Source of the DNA: Methylobacterium haplocladii
GTDB lineage: Bacteria; Pseudomonadota; Alphaproteobacteria; Rhizobiales; Beijerinckiaceae
Reading direction: 5' to 3'
NCBI RefSeq assembly: GCF_007992175.1
Contig: NZ_BJZT01000009.1
Coordinates: forward strand, 1-64,000
Length of the DNA stretch: 64,000 nt
Shown here piece after piece: positions 28,544 to 36,767 of the stretch (its first letter is position 1; every line of letters begins with the position of its first letter). The position numbers were made by a program, and so were the translations under genes. The notes below the pieces were generated by a model, which saw only the letters and a program-made list of their open reading frames with translations, searched no databases and was not told where the DNA came from.

Positions 28544-31500
28544 CACGACCGCTCCAGGAGGAAGAAGGTCGTCGGACCGTGGCTGGGTGCGGCGCTGTCG
28601 AGGTCGATCACCACGGTGTTCGCCTCGGCACGCATCGTCATCGCATCCCCCGGCGTGCCGTCGAGATGCAGCGCGCGCAGACGCCACTCCCGCCGTGCAT
28701 CGAGGGCGAGCCGCAGGCGCACCGTCTGCCGTTCGATCAGAATCGGCATTTCGCCGAAGCTCTCGACGGTGTGCGCCTCGCCGTCGCGAAAACGCATGCC
28801 GGTGTTCCGCGCGTCTGTGGCGAAGATCAGTAGAACGCGCCGGGAGGCGGTCAGGTCGCGCCCATCGAGCGCACTTGCCGCGAGCAGAGCCGGCCCGCTC
28901 GCAGCCTCGATCGTCAAGAAGCCGAGCCGGAGCGGCCCGGTCACCGCGGCATAGCTCGCGGCCACGGTGCGCGGCGTGACGACCTGAACCCGGCGCGCTC
29001 GGGCGTCGAGCCGGATCTGCCTGCCGGCGCTTTCGTAGATGCCGAGGGCTTCGTCGGTCGCGTTGTCGGCCGCCACGGCCCCGCGCTCCACAAGCAGGCT
29101 CCGATACGCTGCGAAGGAAAGCGCCGTTCCGTGCGACAGGGCCGGCAGCGTGGTGACGCCGGCCGAAACACCATTGCCGGCCCGCGAAACGAGCCCGAAG
29201 CGCGTCAGCAGACCGAGCTTCGTCACGGCATCCGGCAAGCCGCCGAGGCCGTCGTCGATGAGGTCGGCCATCGTCCCGAACGGCAGAGCCGCGCCGCCTT
29301 GCGCCTCGGCGACGTCGCCGCGCCGGAACAGCAGGGCTGCCAGGGTCTCGCCGGCCCGGCCGACCGGATCGAGGGAAATCCCGTAGGGCAGCAACTTGCT
29401 CTTGTGCGGCCAGGGCTGGTCGACGGTCAGGTCGATCGGCCCGGCCGCGTGGCGGCAGATCGCATCCCAGCCCTGGAGCGCGGCATAGGCCGGCACCACG
29501 ATCCCCGCCTCGTGCCGGAAGCGGTTCCAGAACAGGTGGTCGTACTCGGTGACGAGGAAGGGCCGGCCGAACCGGCGGCGGCCAACCAGCTCGCGCAGGT
29601 AGCCGGCCGCATCGTCGAGTGAACTCTTCTGCGAGATCGTCGTGCCGGGATCGAACGAGAGCACTTCGTCGAAATAGGCGTTCATGCCGACGACCGGTAG
29701 CGCCGCCCGGCTCAGATCGGTCTGGCTGGACAGGCCGTTGTTGTAGGCGCTGACGAGGCCCGAATAGCCGAGCCTGCCGAGTTCGCCGGTCATCCAGCCG
29801 ACGGTGTCCGTCTCCAGAGCGATGAAGAACCGCTTGAGATCGCGCATCCGCGGGCCGGCGACGTAGCGATCCGTGGGCAGGCGCACCGTTCCAGCCTCGA
29901 CGCTCTCGTCGCGGCCGAGATTGCCCCAAGCCGAGCGGAGCCCTGCGGTGGTCCGGTAGGTCGCCCGCAGCCAAGCGTTGAAGGGCGCCTGGAGCGTATC
30001 CGGGTAGGCTTTGCCGGAACCCTTCTCGGCGAGGATCGTGTCGAACTCGACGCCATTCTCGTTGGCGAGAACGACCAGCGCCAGCGCCGGATCTTTCAAT
30101 GGAATCAGACCCGTATAGGGATTTACGCTGCCATAGATCGTTTCGATCAATCGCCGCCAATGGGCGCGCGCGGCCTCGTCGAGATGGACGCCGAGCTTAA
30201 GGCCGCCCGCATTGCCCCAGCGATCCGCGACGCCGCCGAGGCCGCCGGACTGCGACGTCAGCCCGTCGATCATCCAGTAGACGCCGTTCCGCTTCAGTGC
30301 GGCGAGCAGGTAGCGGAGCCGGTCGAACTGCTCCGGATCGAGATCGAAGTCGCGCCCCCGCCCGCTCATCAGGATGGCGTCCGCGAAATGCAGGCGGGCG
30401 ATGTTGTAGCCGTGGACGCGAAGCTGCCGCGCGTAGCGGTCCGCGGTCGGCTTGTCGGGATAGCTGCCCGAGGCCGGGCTCCAGGCGAGCGACGCACAGA
30501 GGAACGGGACGCGCGTGGCCGGATCGTCCGCCAGCGCCAGGTTGCCGGACGGCCCCGCGATCACGCGGCCGCGGCTTCCTGCCGGAGCGAGCGGCCCGAG
30601 GCCGGAGAAGTCGAGGGGGCTGCCCTCGGCAATGGCGAGGTTGCGGTCGCGCAGAGCCACCCACTGTCCCTCGGCCGGCCGGGCATCGGCACGTTCGATC
30701 GGCACGGCGGCTGTGATGGCGATGGAAAGCCCCGCCCAGAGGGCCAGCGTCCTGGCCGTCCGGCTCGGCGGCACGTTCGGGGTCGAGGGCGACGGCAAGG
30801 GCGAGATGTCGGGCCGAGCCGCCGGCTCCGAGATCGTGCCGTCGATCCGTTCACCCGGCGGAACACGTCCCGCGAGAAAGCCGCGTGCCATGCCGAAGGC
30901 GTGCGCGTTCCAGGCGACGAAGGCGTAGAGGCCGAGCGAGAGCGAGCGGTAGCGCAGGCTCAAGGCGGCAACGGGAAGTGCGATCAGACCGGCGAGCGCG
31001 GCAAGTTTCACGAGCCCCGGCGCGGCGACGGCGATGGCGGCGGCCAAGAGCCAGGCGAGATAGACCCCGAGCCAGAGCCGGATCTCCGGTAGGTCGCGCA
31101 GGGCCATACGGAGATGAGGCCGCCCGATCGCGCCCCGCAGCAGTTCGCCGATGCCATCGAGATAGTGGCTCGCGATCCGCCGGCGCAGCAGAGCGTAGCC
31201 GCCGATCACGTGGCCGTAATGGTCCACGAAGGGAACGGCGAGCCGATGCAGCGACCAGCCGGCCGCACGCAGCCGCACGGCGAGGTCGAACTCCTCGTAG
31301 CCGTGCAGGTTGCGATCGCTGAAATGACCGACCTGTTCGATGGCCTCCCGCCGGTAGAGGCCGCCGCCGTTGAGCCGGTCGACGGGGCCGGGCTCCAGGT
31401 CGGCTGCGCCGCGCAAGGCACGGCGCTTGAATTCGAGGTTCACCACGTTGACGTCGCGCACGCCGCCGCCGACCCCCGCTACCTTCGGGTTTTCGCCGAG

Positions 31501-31896
31501 GAAACGGAGGGCCGCGAGGAGGAAGCCGGGATCGAGCTCCATGTCCCCGTCGATCAAGCACACGAAACCACCGCGAGCGTACTGGTAGCCGAGCTGCGGC
31601 CCGATCCCGCAGCTGCGGCGCACGTCGTCCGCGAGCCGAGCGACACGCGCCCCGGCCGCCGCCGCGATTTCGGCTGTGCGATCGGTCGAGCGGCTGTCGG
31701 CGAGGATGACCTCCCCCGTGCCGATTCCCGCCTCACTGAGCGCGGACAGCGCGGCACGAGCGCTCGCGACGGCGCGCCCGATATGGACCTCCTCGTTGAG
31801 CGCCTTGATCACCACGGTAACGAGCACCGTCGCCGCCGCTCGGGAAAGCGAGCTTCTGCCGACGTCCTCTCCACCCTGTGTCGGTGTGCTGCTCAT
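28543..31896 (-). CDS. GT2 glycosyltransferase fused to a glycoside hydrolase-like domain
   Basis: 1117 residues. Residues about 24-250 are a GT2 (GT-A) transferase: VVIKALNEEVHIGRAVASAR, the D-x-D in FVCLIDGDMELD (116-118), and the acceptor region LHGYEEFDLAVRLRAAGW. Hydrophobic helices at about 273-312 and 381-399 follow. Residues about 405-1000 look like a TIM-barrel glycosidase: HGYNIARLHFAD, VVLANENGVEF with Asn-Glu as in clan GH-A acid/bases (E613), and FLVTEYDHLFWNRFRHEAG with a candidate nucleophile E784. A beta-rich tail ends the protein. The layout suggests a cytoplasmic transferase and a periplasmic hydrolase in one chain. First gene of the five-gene operon; the glycan is unknown. 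Confidence 0.85.
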   Translation of the reverse strand: MSSTPTQGGEDVGRSSLSRAAATVLVTVVIKALNEEVHIGRAVASARAALSALSEAGIGTGEVILADSRSTDRTAEIAAAAGARVARLADDVRRSCGIGPQLGYQYARGGFVCLIDGDMELDPGFLLAALRFLGENPKVAGVGGGVRDVNVVNLEFKRRALRGAADLEPGPVDRLNGGGLYRREAIEQVGHFSDRNLHGYEEFDLAVRLRAAGWSLHRLAVPFVDHYGHVIGGYALLRRRIASHYLDGIGELLRGAIGRPHLRMALRDLPEIRLWLGVYLAWLLAAAIAVAAPGLVKLAALAGLIALPVAALSLRYRSLSLGLYAFVAWNAHAFGMARGFLAGRVPPGERIDGTISEPAARPDISPLPSPSTPNVPPSRTARTLALWAGLSIAITAAVPIERADARPAEGQWVALRDRNLAIAEGSPLDFSGLGPLAPAGSRGRVIAGPSGNLALADDPATRVPFLCASLAWSPASGSYPDKPTADRYARQLRVHGYNIARLHFADAILMSGRGRDFDLDPEQFDRLRYLLAALKRNGVYWMIDGLTSQSGGLGGVADRWGNAGGLKLGVHLDEAARAHWRRLIETIYGSVNPYTGLIPLKDPALALVVLANENGVEFDTILAEKGSGKAYPDTLQAPFNAWLRATYRTTAGLRSAWGNLGRDESVEAGTVRLPTDRYVAGPRMRDLKRFFIALETDTVGWMTGELGRLGYSGLVSAYNNGLSSQTDLSRAALPVVGMNAYFDEVLSFDPGTTISQKSSLDDAAGYLRELVGRRRFGRPFLVTEYDHLFWNRFRHEAGIVVPAYAALQGWDAICRHAAGPIDLTVDQPWPHKSKLLPYGISLDPVGRAGETLAALLFRRGDVAEAQGGAALPFGTMADLIDDGLGGLPDAVTKLGLLTRFGLVSRAGNGVSAGVTTLPALSHGTALSFAAYRSLLVERGAVAADNATDEALGIYESAGRQIRLDARARRVQVVTPRTVAASYAAVTGPLRLGFLTIEAASGPALLAASALDGRDLTASRRVLLIFATDARNTGMRFRDGEAHTVESFGEMPILIERQTVRLRLALDARREWRLRALHLDGTPGDAMTMRAEANTVVIDLDSAAPSHGPTTFFLLERS

Positions 31897-32120
31897 TCAC
31901 GCGTCCTGCCGTTGCAGATGTCTCGGCACACCGCTCCGAGCAGCATTCCGTGCCCGGTCCTCTCCCGATGACGGCCGATCCCATCGGCGGACCCGGCGTC
32001 CGAGCGGCTTTTACTTAAGTGGTTTCAGCTAGAATTTCTAAGAAGAACCAGTAGGTGCGATCAGACAGTACTCTCGCCCTACAATATTTCTACGAGATTG
32101 CTGTGGACGATGAGATCGGT
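31897..32120. other. Promoter-bearing gap upstream of the polysaccharide operon
   Basis: 224 nt between the methyltransferase stop and the GT2-GH start, both on the minus strand. It is distinctly more AT-rich than its surroundings around 32010-32105 (TTTTACTTAAG, CTAGAATTTCTAAG, TACAATATTTC), as expected for the operon promoter. No terminator or gene was found. Confidence 0.4.
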
Positions 32121-33029
32121 TCAAGGCTTTTCCGCCAGCACGATGCCCGTCAGCACATTCATGTCCGCGGCATCGTCGCGATAGGGCTCGTACAGGCCAG
32201 CCGTGCTCCAGGCCTGATACACGGCATCCGCGACATCTACGGGACGGCACTCCGCGTTCGTCCAGCCATGCCGCTGCAGGGCCTCGAGATAGTCCCTGGG
32301 CCGGCGCCGGTTCGGTTGGCCAGGGAATCCGAGGCTCCGGTAGAGGCTGGGCGAGAAACGGTAGATGCTGTTGGGGTCGGTCGCGCGGATGCCGCGCGTA
32401 TGGGTTTGAAAATCGACGCCGGCAAGAAGAGTCGCTCCCGGACGGGCGACCGCGGCGAGCTGTGCGATCACGTGCTCGATATCCTCGAAATGCTCGAACG
32501 CGGCGTTGCTGAGGAGAAGGTCGAAGGTCCGGCCGCCGGCTGCGCACGCAATGTCGAATTCGGGCGTGACCACATAGCCGACCGGATCGGTCCGGCCGCG
32601 TTCCAGAGCATCGACGGCCCAGAGGATCCGCGCCCGGTCGAACACGGGCGGCAGTTCGGCCTCGGCGAGCGCGCGGTAGAAGCCGGGGGGCGTGCGGCCC
32701 GCGAGATCGAAGGCATCGATCGCATGATAGGAGCGTGCGCCGAGACCGACGAGCAGCACGCCCGTTCCGAGGGTCGCACCCGGACCGAGTTCGAGAATAT
32801 CGAGACCGGCCAGATTCTTCGCGCCATGGCGCGTATCGAGATGCTTCCGCCAATCCAGAACGATGTCCACCACATGCGCGATGGCGCGCGGCCAATCGTC
32901 GGGCGAGAAATCGGTCGGGTTGCGATAGCCTCCGACGCGGTGCCGCAGGCTCGCACCGGCCAAAGCCGCGAGTCCGAGCCCGTAGAAAAGTCGATTCTTG
33001 AGCGGTGTCACGAACTGTCCGTGTTCCAC
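32121..33029 (-). CDS. Class I SAM-dependent methyltransferase
   Basis: About 302 residues. The SAM-binding motif I is LDILELGPGATLGTGVLLVG, with the acidic residue IDAFDL after the second strand; FDLLLSNAAFEHFEDIEHVI is the motif IV region, and ARPGATLLAGVDF follows. The substrate is unknown; its place upstream of the polysaccharide operon suggests sugar O-methylation, but that is inference. Start codons are all GTG (33092, 33029, 33011) and none has a strong ribosome site, so the N-terminus is uncertain. It is divergent from the cysteine hydrolase gene. Confidence 0.8.
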   Translation of the reverse strand: MEHGQFVTPLKNRLFYGLGLAALAGASLRHRVGGYRNPTDFSPDDWPRAIAHVVDIVLDWRKHLDTRHGAKNLAGLDILELGPGATLGTGVLLVGLGARSYHAIDAFDLAGRTPPGFYRALAEAELPPVFDRARILWAVDALERGRTDPVGYVVTPEFDIACAAGGRTFDLLLSNAAFEHFEDIEHVIAQLAAVARPGATLLAGVDFQTHTRGIRATDPNSIYRFSPSLYRSLGFPGQPNRRRPRDYLEALQRHGWTNAECRPVDVADAVYQAWSTAGLYEPYRDDAADMNVLTGIVLAEKP

Positions 33030-33253
33030 GCCCCCCGGTTGTACCCAGCCGCGACAGACATTTTCAATTCGTGAATCCCGGCGTCGATCCACCCAAGCGG
33101 CAGTGGATGACGCGCTCCATCGTGCCTGTTAGAGGTCCGGCGCCGAGACCGTCCGATGCAGCGGGCTCGGGCCTTTACCGGCCGCGGGTTCGCGTCCCGC
33201 AGGGGTTGCGACGGCCGCGCCGATCGCTCGAAAATCTCGGAGGAGCACCGCCG

Positions 33254-33853
33254 ATGTCGGATCTCAAGACCCTTCGCGACGTCTCCGGGCTGAGCCCGAG
33301 CCCGGCGCTCCTGCGGGACTCGGCGCTGTTGATGGTCGACCTGCAGAACACCTATCGCGAAGGGCTGATGAAGCTCGAAGGCGTCGAGCCGGCGATCGTC
33401 GAGGCGCAGGCGCTGCTGGAACGGGCCCGCAAGGCCGGCATCCCGATCATCCACGTGCGCCACGATGCCGGAGCGGGCTCGCCCTACGACGTCGCGGCGC
33501 GGATCGGCCAGATCAGCGACGAGGTCGCGCCGCAGGGCGACGAGGCGGTGATCACCAAGGCCTATCCGAGCGCCTTCGTCGGGACCGACCTGCAGCAGCT
33601 TTTGGAGAAGGCCGGCGTGAAGAACGTCATCGTCGCCGGCTTCATGACCCACATGTGCGTGAACTCGACCGCGCGCAGCGCCTTCAGCCTCGGCTTCAGC
33701 CCAACGGTGGTGGCCAGCACCACGGCGACGCGCGACCTGCCGAGCGCGGACGGTTCGATCGTCTCCGCCGCCGCATTGCAGGCCGCAAGCCTCGCCGCCC
33801 TCGGCGACCTTTTCGCGGTCGTCGCGCAGAGGCAGACGGACATCCCGGACTGA
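33254..33853 (+). CDS. Isochorismatase-like cysteine hydrolase
   Basis: 199 residues of the isochorismatase superfamily. The Asp-Lys-Cys triad is visible: [10 protein letters not shown] (Asp), [10 protein letters not shown] (Lys) and [20 protein letters not shown] (Cys). The family hydrolyses isochorismate, nicotinamide, ureidoacrylate and similar amides, and this member cannot be assigned a substrate. GGAGGAG lies about 8 nt before the ATG at 33254; the frame runs on upstream without similarity. It is 82 nt upstream of poxB and could share its transcript. Confidence 0.88.
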   Translation: MSDLKTLRDVSGLSPSPALLRDSALLMVDLQNTYREGLMKLEGVEPAIVEAQALLERARKAGIPIIHVRHDAGAGSPYDVAARIGQISDEVAPQGDEAVITKAYPSAFVGTDLQQLLEKAGVKNVIVAGFMTHMCVNSTARSAFSLGFSPTVVASTTATRDLPSADGSIVSAAALQAASLAALGDLFAVVAQRQTDIPD

Positions 33854-33935
33854 CGCTCACGCGTATCCCGATGCTGCAGCGCGGAACACGGCGCTGCCTC
33901 CATCGGTTCGGCTCGTTGAAACAGGAGCCGGATCG

Positions 33936-35696
33936 ATGCCCAACGCCAATGTCGCCGACCTCATCGTCGAAACCCTCGCCCAAGCCGGCGTCGGGCGTGT
34001 CTACGGCCTCGTCGGCGACAGCCTGAACGCGATCACGGAGTCGATCAGGACGCGCGACGATATCGACTGGGTCCATGTCCGCCACGAGGAGGTCGCGGCC
34101 TTCGCTGCCGGCGCCGAGAGCCAGATCACCGGCCAGCTCGCCGTCTGCGCGGGCAGCTGCGGTCCGGGCAACCTCCACCTCATCAACGGCCTGTTCGACT
34201 GCCACCGCACCCGCACGCCGGTGCTCGCCATCGCCGCGCACATCCCCTCGGCCGAGATCGGCTCGGGCTATTTCCAGGAGACGCATCCGGAAAACCTGTT
34301 CCGGGAGTGCAGCCACTATTGCGAACTGGTCTCCGACCCGAGCCAGCTGCCGCAGGTCCTGGAAGCTGCCATGCGCGCCGCGATCGGCCAGAGCGGCGTC
34401 GCCGTCGTCGTCATCCCCGGCGACGTGGCGCTGAAGGAAGCGCCGACCCGTGGCATCGCGCCGAATGCCGGCCTGTTACCGCGCAGGCCCATCGTCCGAC
34501 CGGCCGACCCCGATCTCGACGAACTCGCCGAACTGCTCAACGGATCGTCCCGCGTGACGCTCCTTTGCGGCCGCGGCTGCGCCGGGGCCCATGCCGACCT
34601 GCTGCGCCTCGCCGAGAACCTGAAGAGTCCGATCGTCCACGCCCTCGGCGGCAAGGAGTTCGTCGAGTACGACAACCCCTACGATGTCGGCATGACCGGC
34701 TTGATCGGTTTCTCGTCGGGCTACGCCGCGATGATGAGCTGCGACGTCCTGCTGATGCTCGGCACCGACTTCCCCTACCGCCAGTTCTACCCGACCAAGG
34801 CCAAGATCGCGCAGATCGACCTACGGCCGGAAAATCTGGGGCGGCGCTGCCGGCTCGATCTCGGCCTGGTGGGCGATGTCGGCGCAACCATCGACGCGCT
34901 GCTGCCGAAGCTGCGCGCCAAGACGGATCGCTCCTTCCTCGACGACAGCCTCAAGCATTACGCCAAGGCCCGCGAGGATCTCGACGAACTCGCGACGCCG
35001 AAGCCCGCCCGCGGCTGGTTCGGCCTGAAGCGCGACAAGCCGGTGATCCACCCGCAATACCTCGCCAAGGTGGTGAGCGAGACGGCCGCCGACGACGCGA
35101 TCTTCACCGCCGACGTCGGCACGCCGACGATCTGGGCCGCGCGCTATCTGAAGATGAACGGCCGGCGCCGTCTGCTCGGCTCCTGGGTGCACGGCTCGAT
35201 GGCCAATGCCATGGCGCAGGCCATCGGCGCGCAGGCGAGCGACCGGAGGCGCCAGGTGGTCTCGCTCTCCGGCGATGGCGGCTTCGCCATGCTGATGGGC
35301 GACCTGCTCACGCTGCGCCAGGAGAAGCTTCCGGCGAAGATCGTCGTGTTCAACAACGGGTCCCTCGGCTTCGTCGAGATGGAGATGAAGGCCGCCGGCT
35401 ACATCGAGACCGGCGTCGCCCTGGAGAACCCCGACTTCGCCGCCGTCGCCCGTGCCACCGGCATCCATGGTGTCCGTGTCGAGGATCCGGCCGAGCTGGA
35501 GAGCGCGGCCCGCGACGTGTTCGCGCATGACGGCCCAGCCCTGCTGGACGTTGTGGTCGCCCGCAACGAACTCTCGATGCCGCCCAAGATCGACGGCCAG
35601 CAGGTGAAGGGCTTCAGCCTCTACGTGATGCGGGCGGTGATGAGCGGGCGCGGGGATTCGGTACTCGACCTCGCCAAGACGAACCTGCTCCGGTAG
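33936..35696 (+). CDS. poxB: Pyruvate dehydrogenase (quinone) PoxB-like
   Basis: 586 residues. A thiamine diphosphate, FAD and Mg enzyme that oxidises pyruvate to acetate and CO2 and passes electrons to ubiquinone at the membrane. The Pyr domain has [15 protein letters not shown] with the cofactor-activating Glu. The middle domain binds FAD. The PP domain has [17 protein letters not shown] with the GDG and [15 protein letters not shown] with the following NN. The C-terminal membrane-binding tail is KTNLLR. Length fits PoxB (about 570). It precedes the lut genes for lactate oxidation, which yield pyruvate. Other ThDP oxidases are possible. Confidence 0.88.
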   Translation: MPNANVADLIVETLAQAGVGRVYGLVGDSLNAITESIRTRDDIDWVHVRHEEVAAFAAGAESQITGQLAVCAGSCGPGNLHLINGLFDCHRTRTPVLAIAAHIPSAEIGSGYFQETHPENLFRECSHYCELVSDPSQLPQVLEAAMRAAIGQSGVAVVVIPGDVALKEAPTRGIAPNAGLLPRRPIVRPADPDLDELAELLNGSSRVTLLCGRGCAGAHADLLRLAENLKSPIVHALGGKEFVEYDNPYDVGMTGLIGFSSGYAAMMSCDVLLMLGTDFPYRQFYPTKAKIAQIDLRPENLGRRCRLDLGLVGDVGATIDALLPKLRAKTDRSFLDDSLKHYAKAREDLDELATPKPARGWFGLKRDKPVIHPQYLAKVVSETAADDAIFTADVGTPTIWAARYLKMNGRRRLLGSWVHGSMANAMAQAIGAQASDRRRQVVSLSGDGGFAMLMGDLLTLRQEKLPAKIVVFNNGSLGFVEMEMKAAGYIETGVALENPDFAAVARATGIHGVRVEDPAELESAARDVFAHDGPALLDVVVARNELSMPPKIDGQQVKGFSLYVMRAVMSGRGDSVLDLAKTNLLR

Positions 35697-35741
35697 AACG
35701 GGCAGGTTACAAAGATTCCAGTCTATCGAATCCGACGCCGA

Positions 35742-35852
35742 CATTCCGGGGCCGCGCAGCGGAACCCGGAACCCACTTGTGATGCGACGCCGGCAGCGGC
35801 GTTCCGGTCGATCGTGGGTTCCGGGTTCTCGCCGTTGGCGAGCCCCAGGATG
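35742..35852. repeat. Small palindromic repeat element (MITE/REP-like)
   Basis: 111 bp between poxB and lutA. The ends (CATTCCGGGGCC... and the complement of GAGCCCCAGGATG) form an imperfect inverted repeat of about 35 nt. Inside it 35762-35776 and 35814-35828 are a perfect 15-bp pair. It resembles dispersed palindromic elements of Methylobacterium and other Rhizobiales. It could act as a bidirectional terminator for poxB. Confidence 0.7.
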
Positions 35853-35887
35853 ACGGCCATAGCGCTTTAATCGAGTCGAAGAACGCC

Positions 35888-36631
35888 ATGCGCATCGGGC
35901 TGTTCGTCCCCTGCTACGTCGATGCCTTCGAGCCCGAGGTCGGGATCGCCACGCTCGAACTGCTGGAGCGCTTCGGGCTCAGGGTCGAATACCCTTACGA
36001 CCAGACCTGCTGCGGCCAGCCGATGACGAACACCGGCTGCCATGCCGAGGCTGCGGCGACCGAAGCCCTATTCGTGAAGAACTTCTCGGGATTCGACTAC
36101 GTCGTCGCGCCCTCCGGTTCTTGCGTGCATCAGGTCCGCGAGCACCTCACCGCGATCCCGCAGACGGACGAGGTGAAGGCCGTCCGCGCGAAGACCTTCG
36201 AACTCGTCGAGTTCCTGCACGACGTGCTGAAGATCGAGGAGCTGCCCTGGGCCGAGTTTCCGCACAAAGTCGCCTACCACAACAACTGCAACAGCCTGCG
36301 GGGCATCCACCACGCCCGGCCGTCCGAGCTGAATGCGCCGTTCTTCTCGAAGCCGCTCGACCTCCTCAAGAAGGTCAAGGGCATCGAGATCGTCGATCTG
36401 ACGAGGCCCGACGAGTGCTGCGGCTTTGGGGGCACCTTCTCGGTGTTCGAACCTGCCGTCTCGGCCAAGATGGGCTACGACAAGGTCGGCGATCAGGCGC
36501 GGGCGGGGGCCGACTACGTCGTCTCGGCCGACTCCTCCTGCCTGATGCACCAGAAGGGCTGCGCCGAACGGCTCGGGCTGCCGCAGAAGTTCATCCACAT
36601 CGCCCAGGTTCTGAACGGAGCCGCCGCATGA
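35888..36631 (+). CDS. lutA: L-lactate oxidation protein LutA
   Basis: 247 residues of the LutA/LldE family: the cysteine-rich (CCG-domain) subunit of the LutABC lactate oxidation complex that turns lactate to pyruvate. Two CCG repeats are visible, TCCGQPMTNTGCH (about 38-50) with SGSCVHQVREH, and DECCGFGGTFSVFEP with SSCLMHQKG, which bind an unusual Fe-S centre in relatives. The ATG at 35888 gives MRIGLFVPCYVDAFEP. First of lutABC, but separated from lutB by a repeat. Confidence 0.93.
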   Translation: MRIGLFVPCYVDAFEPEVGIATLELLERFGLRVEYPYDQTCCGQPMTNTGCHAEAAATEALFVKNFSGFDYVVAPSGSCVHQVREHLTAIPQTDEVKAVRAKTFELVEFLHDVLKIEELPWAEFPHKVAYHNNCNSLRGIHHARPSELNAPFFSKPLDLLKKVKGIEIVDLTRPDECCGFGGTFSVFEPAVSAKMGYDKVGDQARAGADYVVSADSSCLMHQKGCAERLGLPQKFIHIAQVLNGAAA

Positions 36632-36645
36632 CCGATCTCACCCGA

Positions 36646-36730
36646 CATTGCGAGCGCAGCGAAGCAATCCAGGGCCGACTCTCAAACCGTCGAGACTATG
36701 GCCCTGGATTGCTTCGCTGCGCTCGCAATG
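36646..36730. repeat. Perfect 30-bp inverted repeat inside the lut operon
   Basis: 36646-36675 and 36701-36730 are exact reverse complements around a 25-nt centre. The arm includes GCGAGCGCAGCGAAGCAATC, a motif very common in intergenic repeats of Rhizobiales. It fills most of the 136-nt gap between lutA and lutB, where tight spacing would be expected. Confidence 0.85.
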
Positions 36731-36767
36731 ACGGGGTGAACGATGTCTGGGCCGTGGAGCTGTTGCC

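Noticed and set aside
28543..30160. Reading the ligase as a 1016-residue fusion starting at 30160
   Set aside because: The first 539 codons are an off-frame reading of the GT2-GH gene; the ligase starts at 28543 with a one-base overlap.
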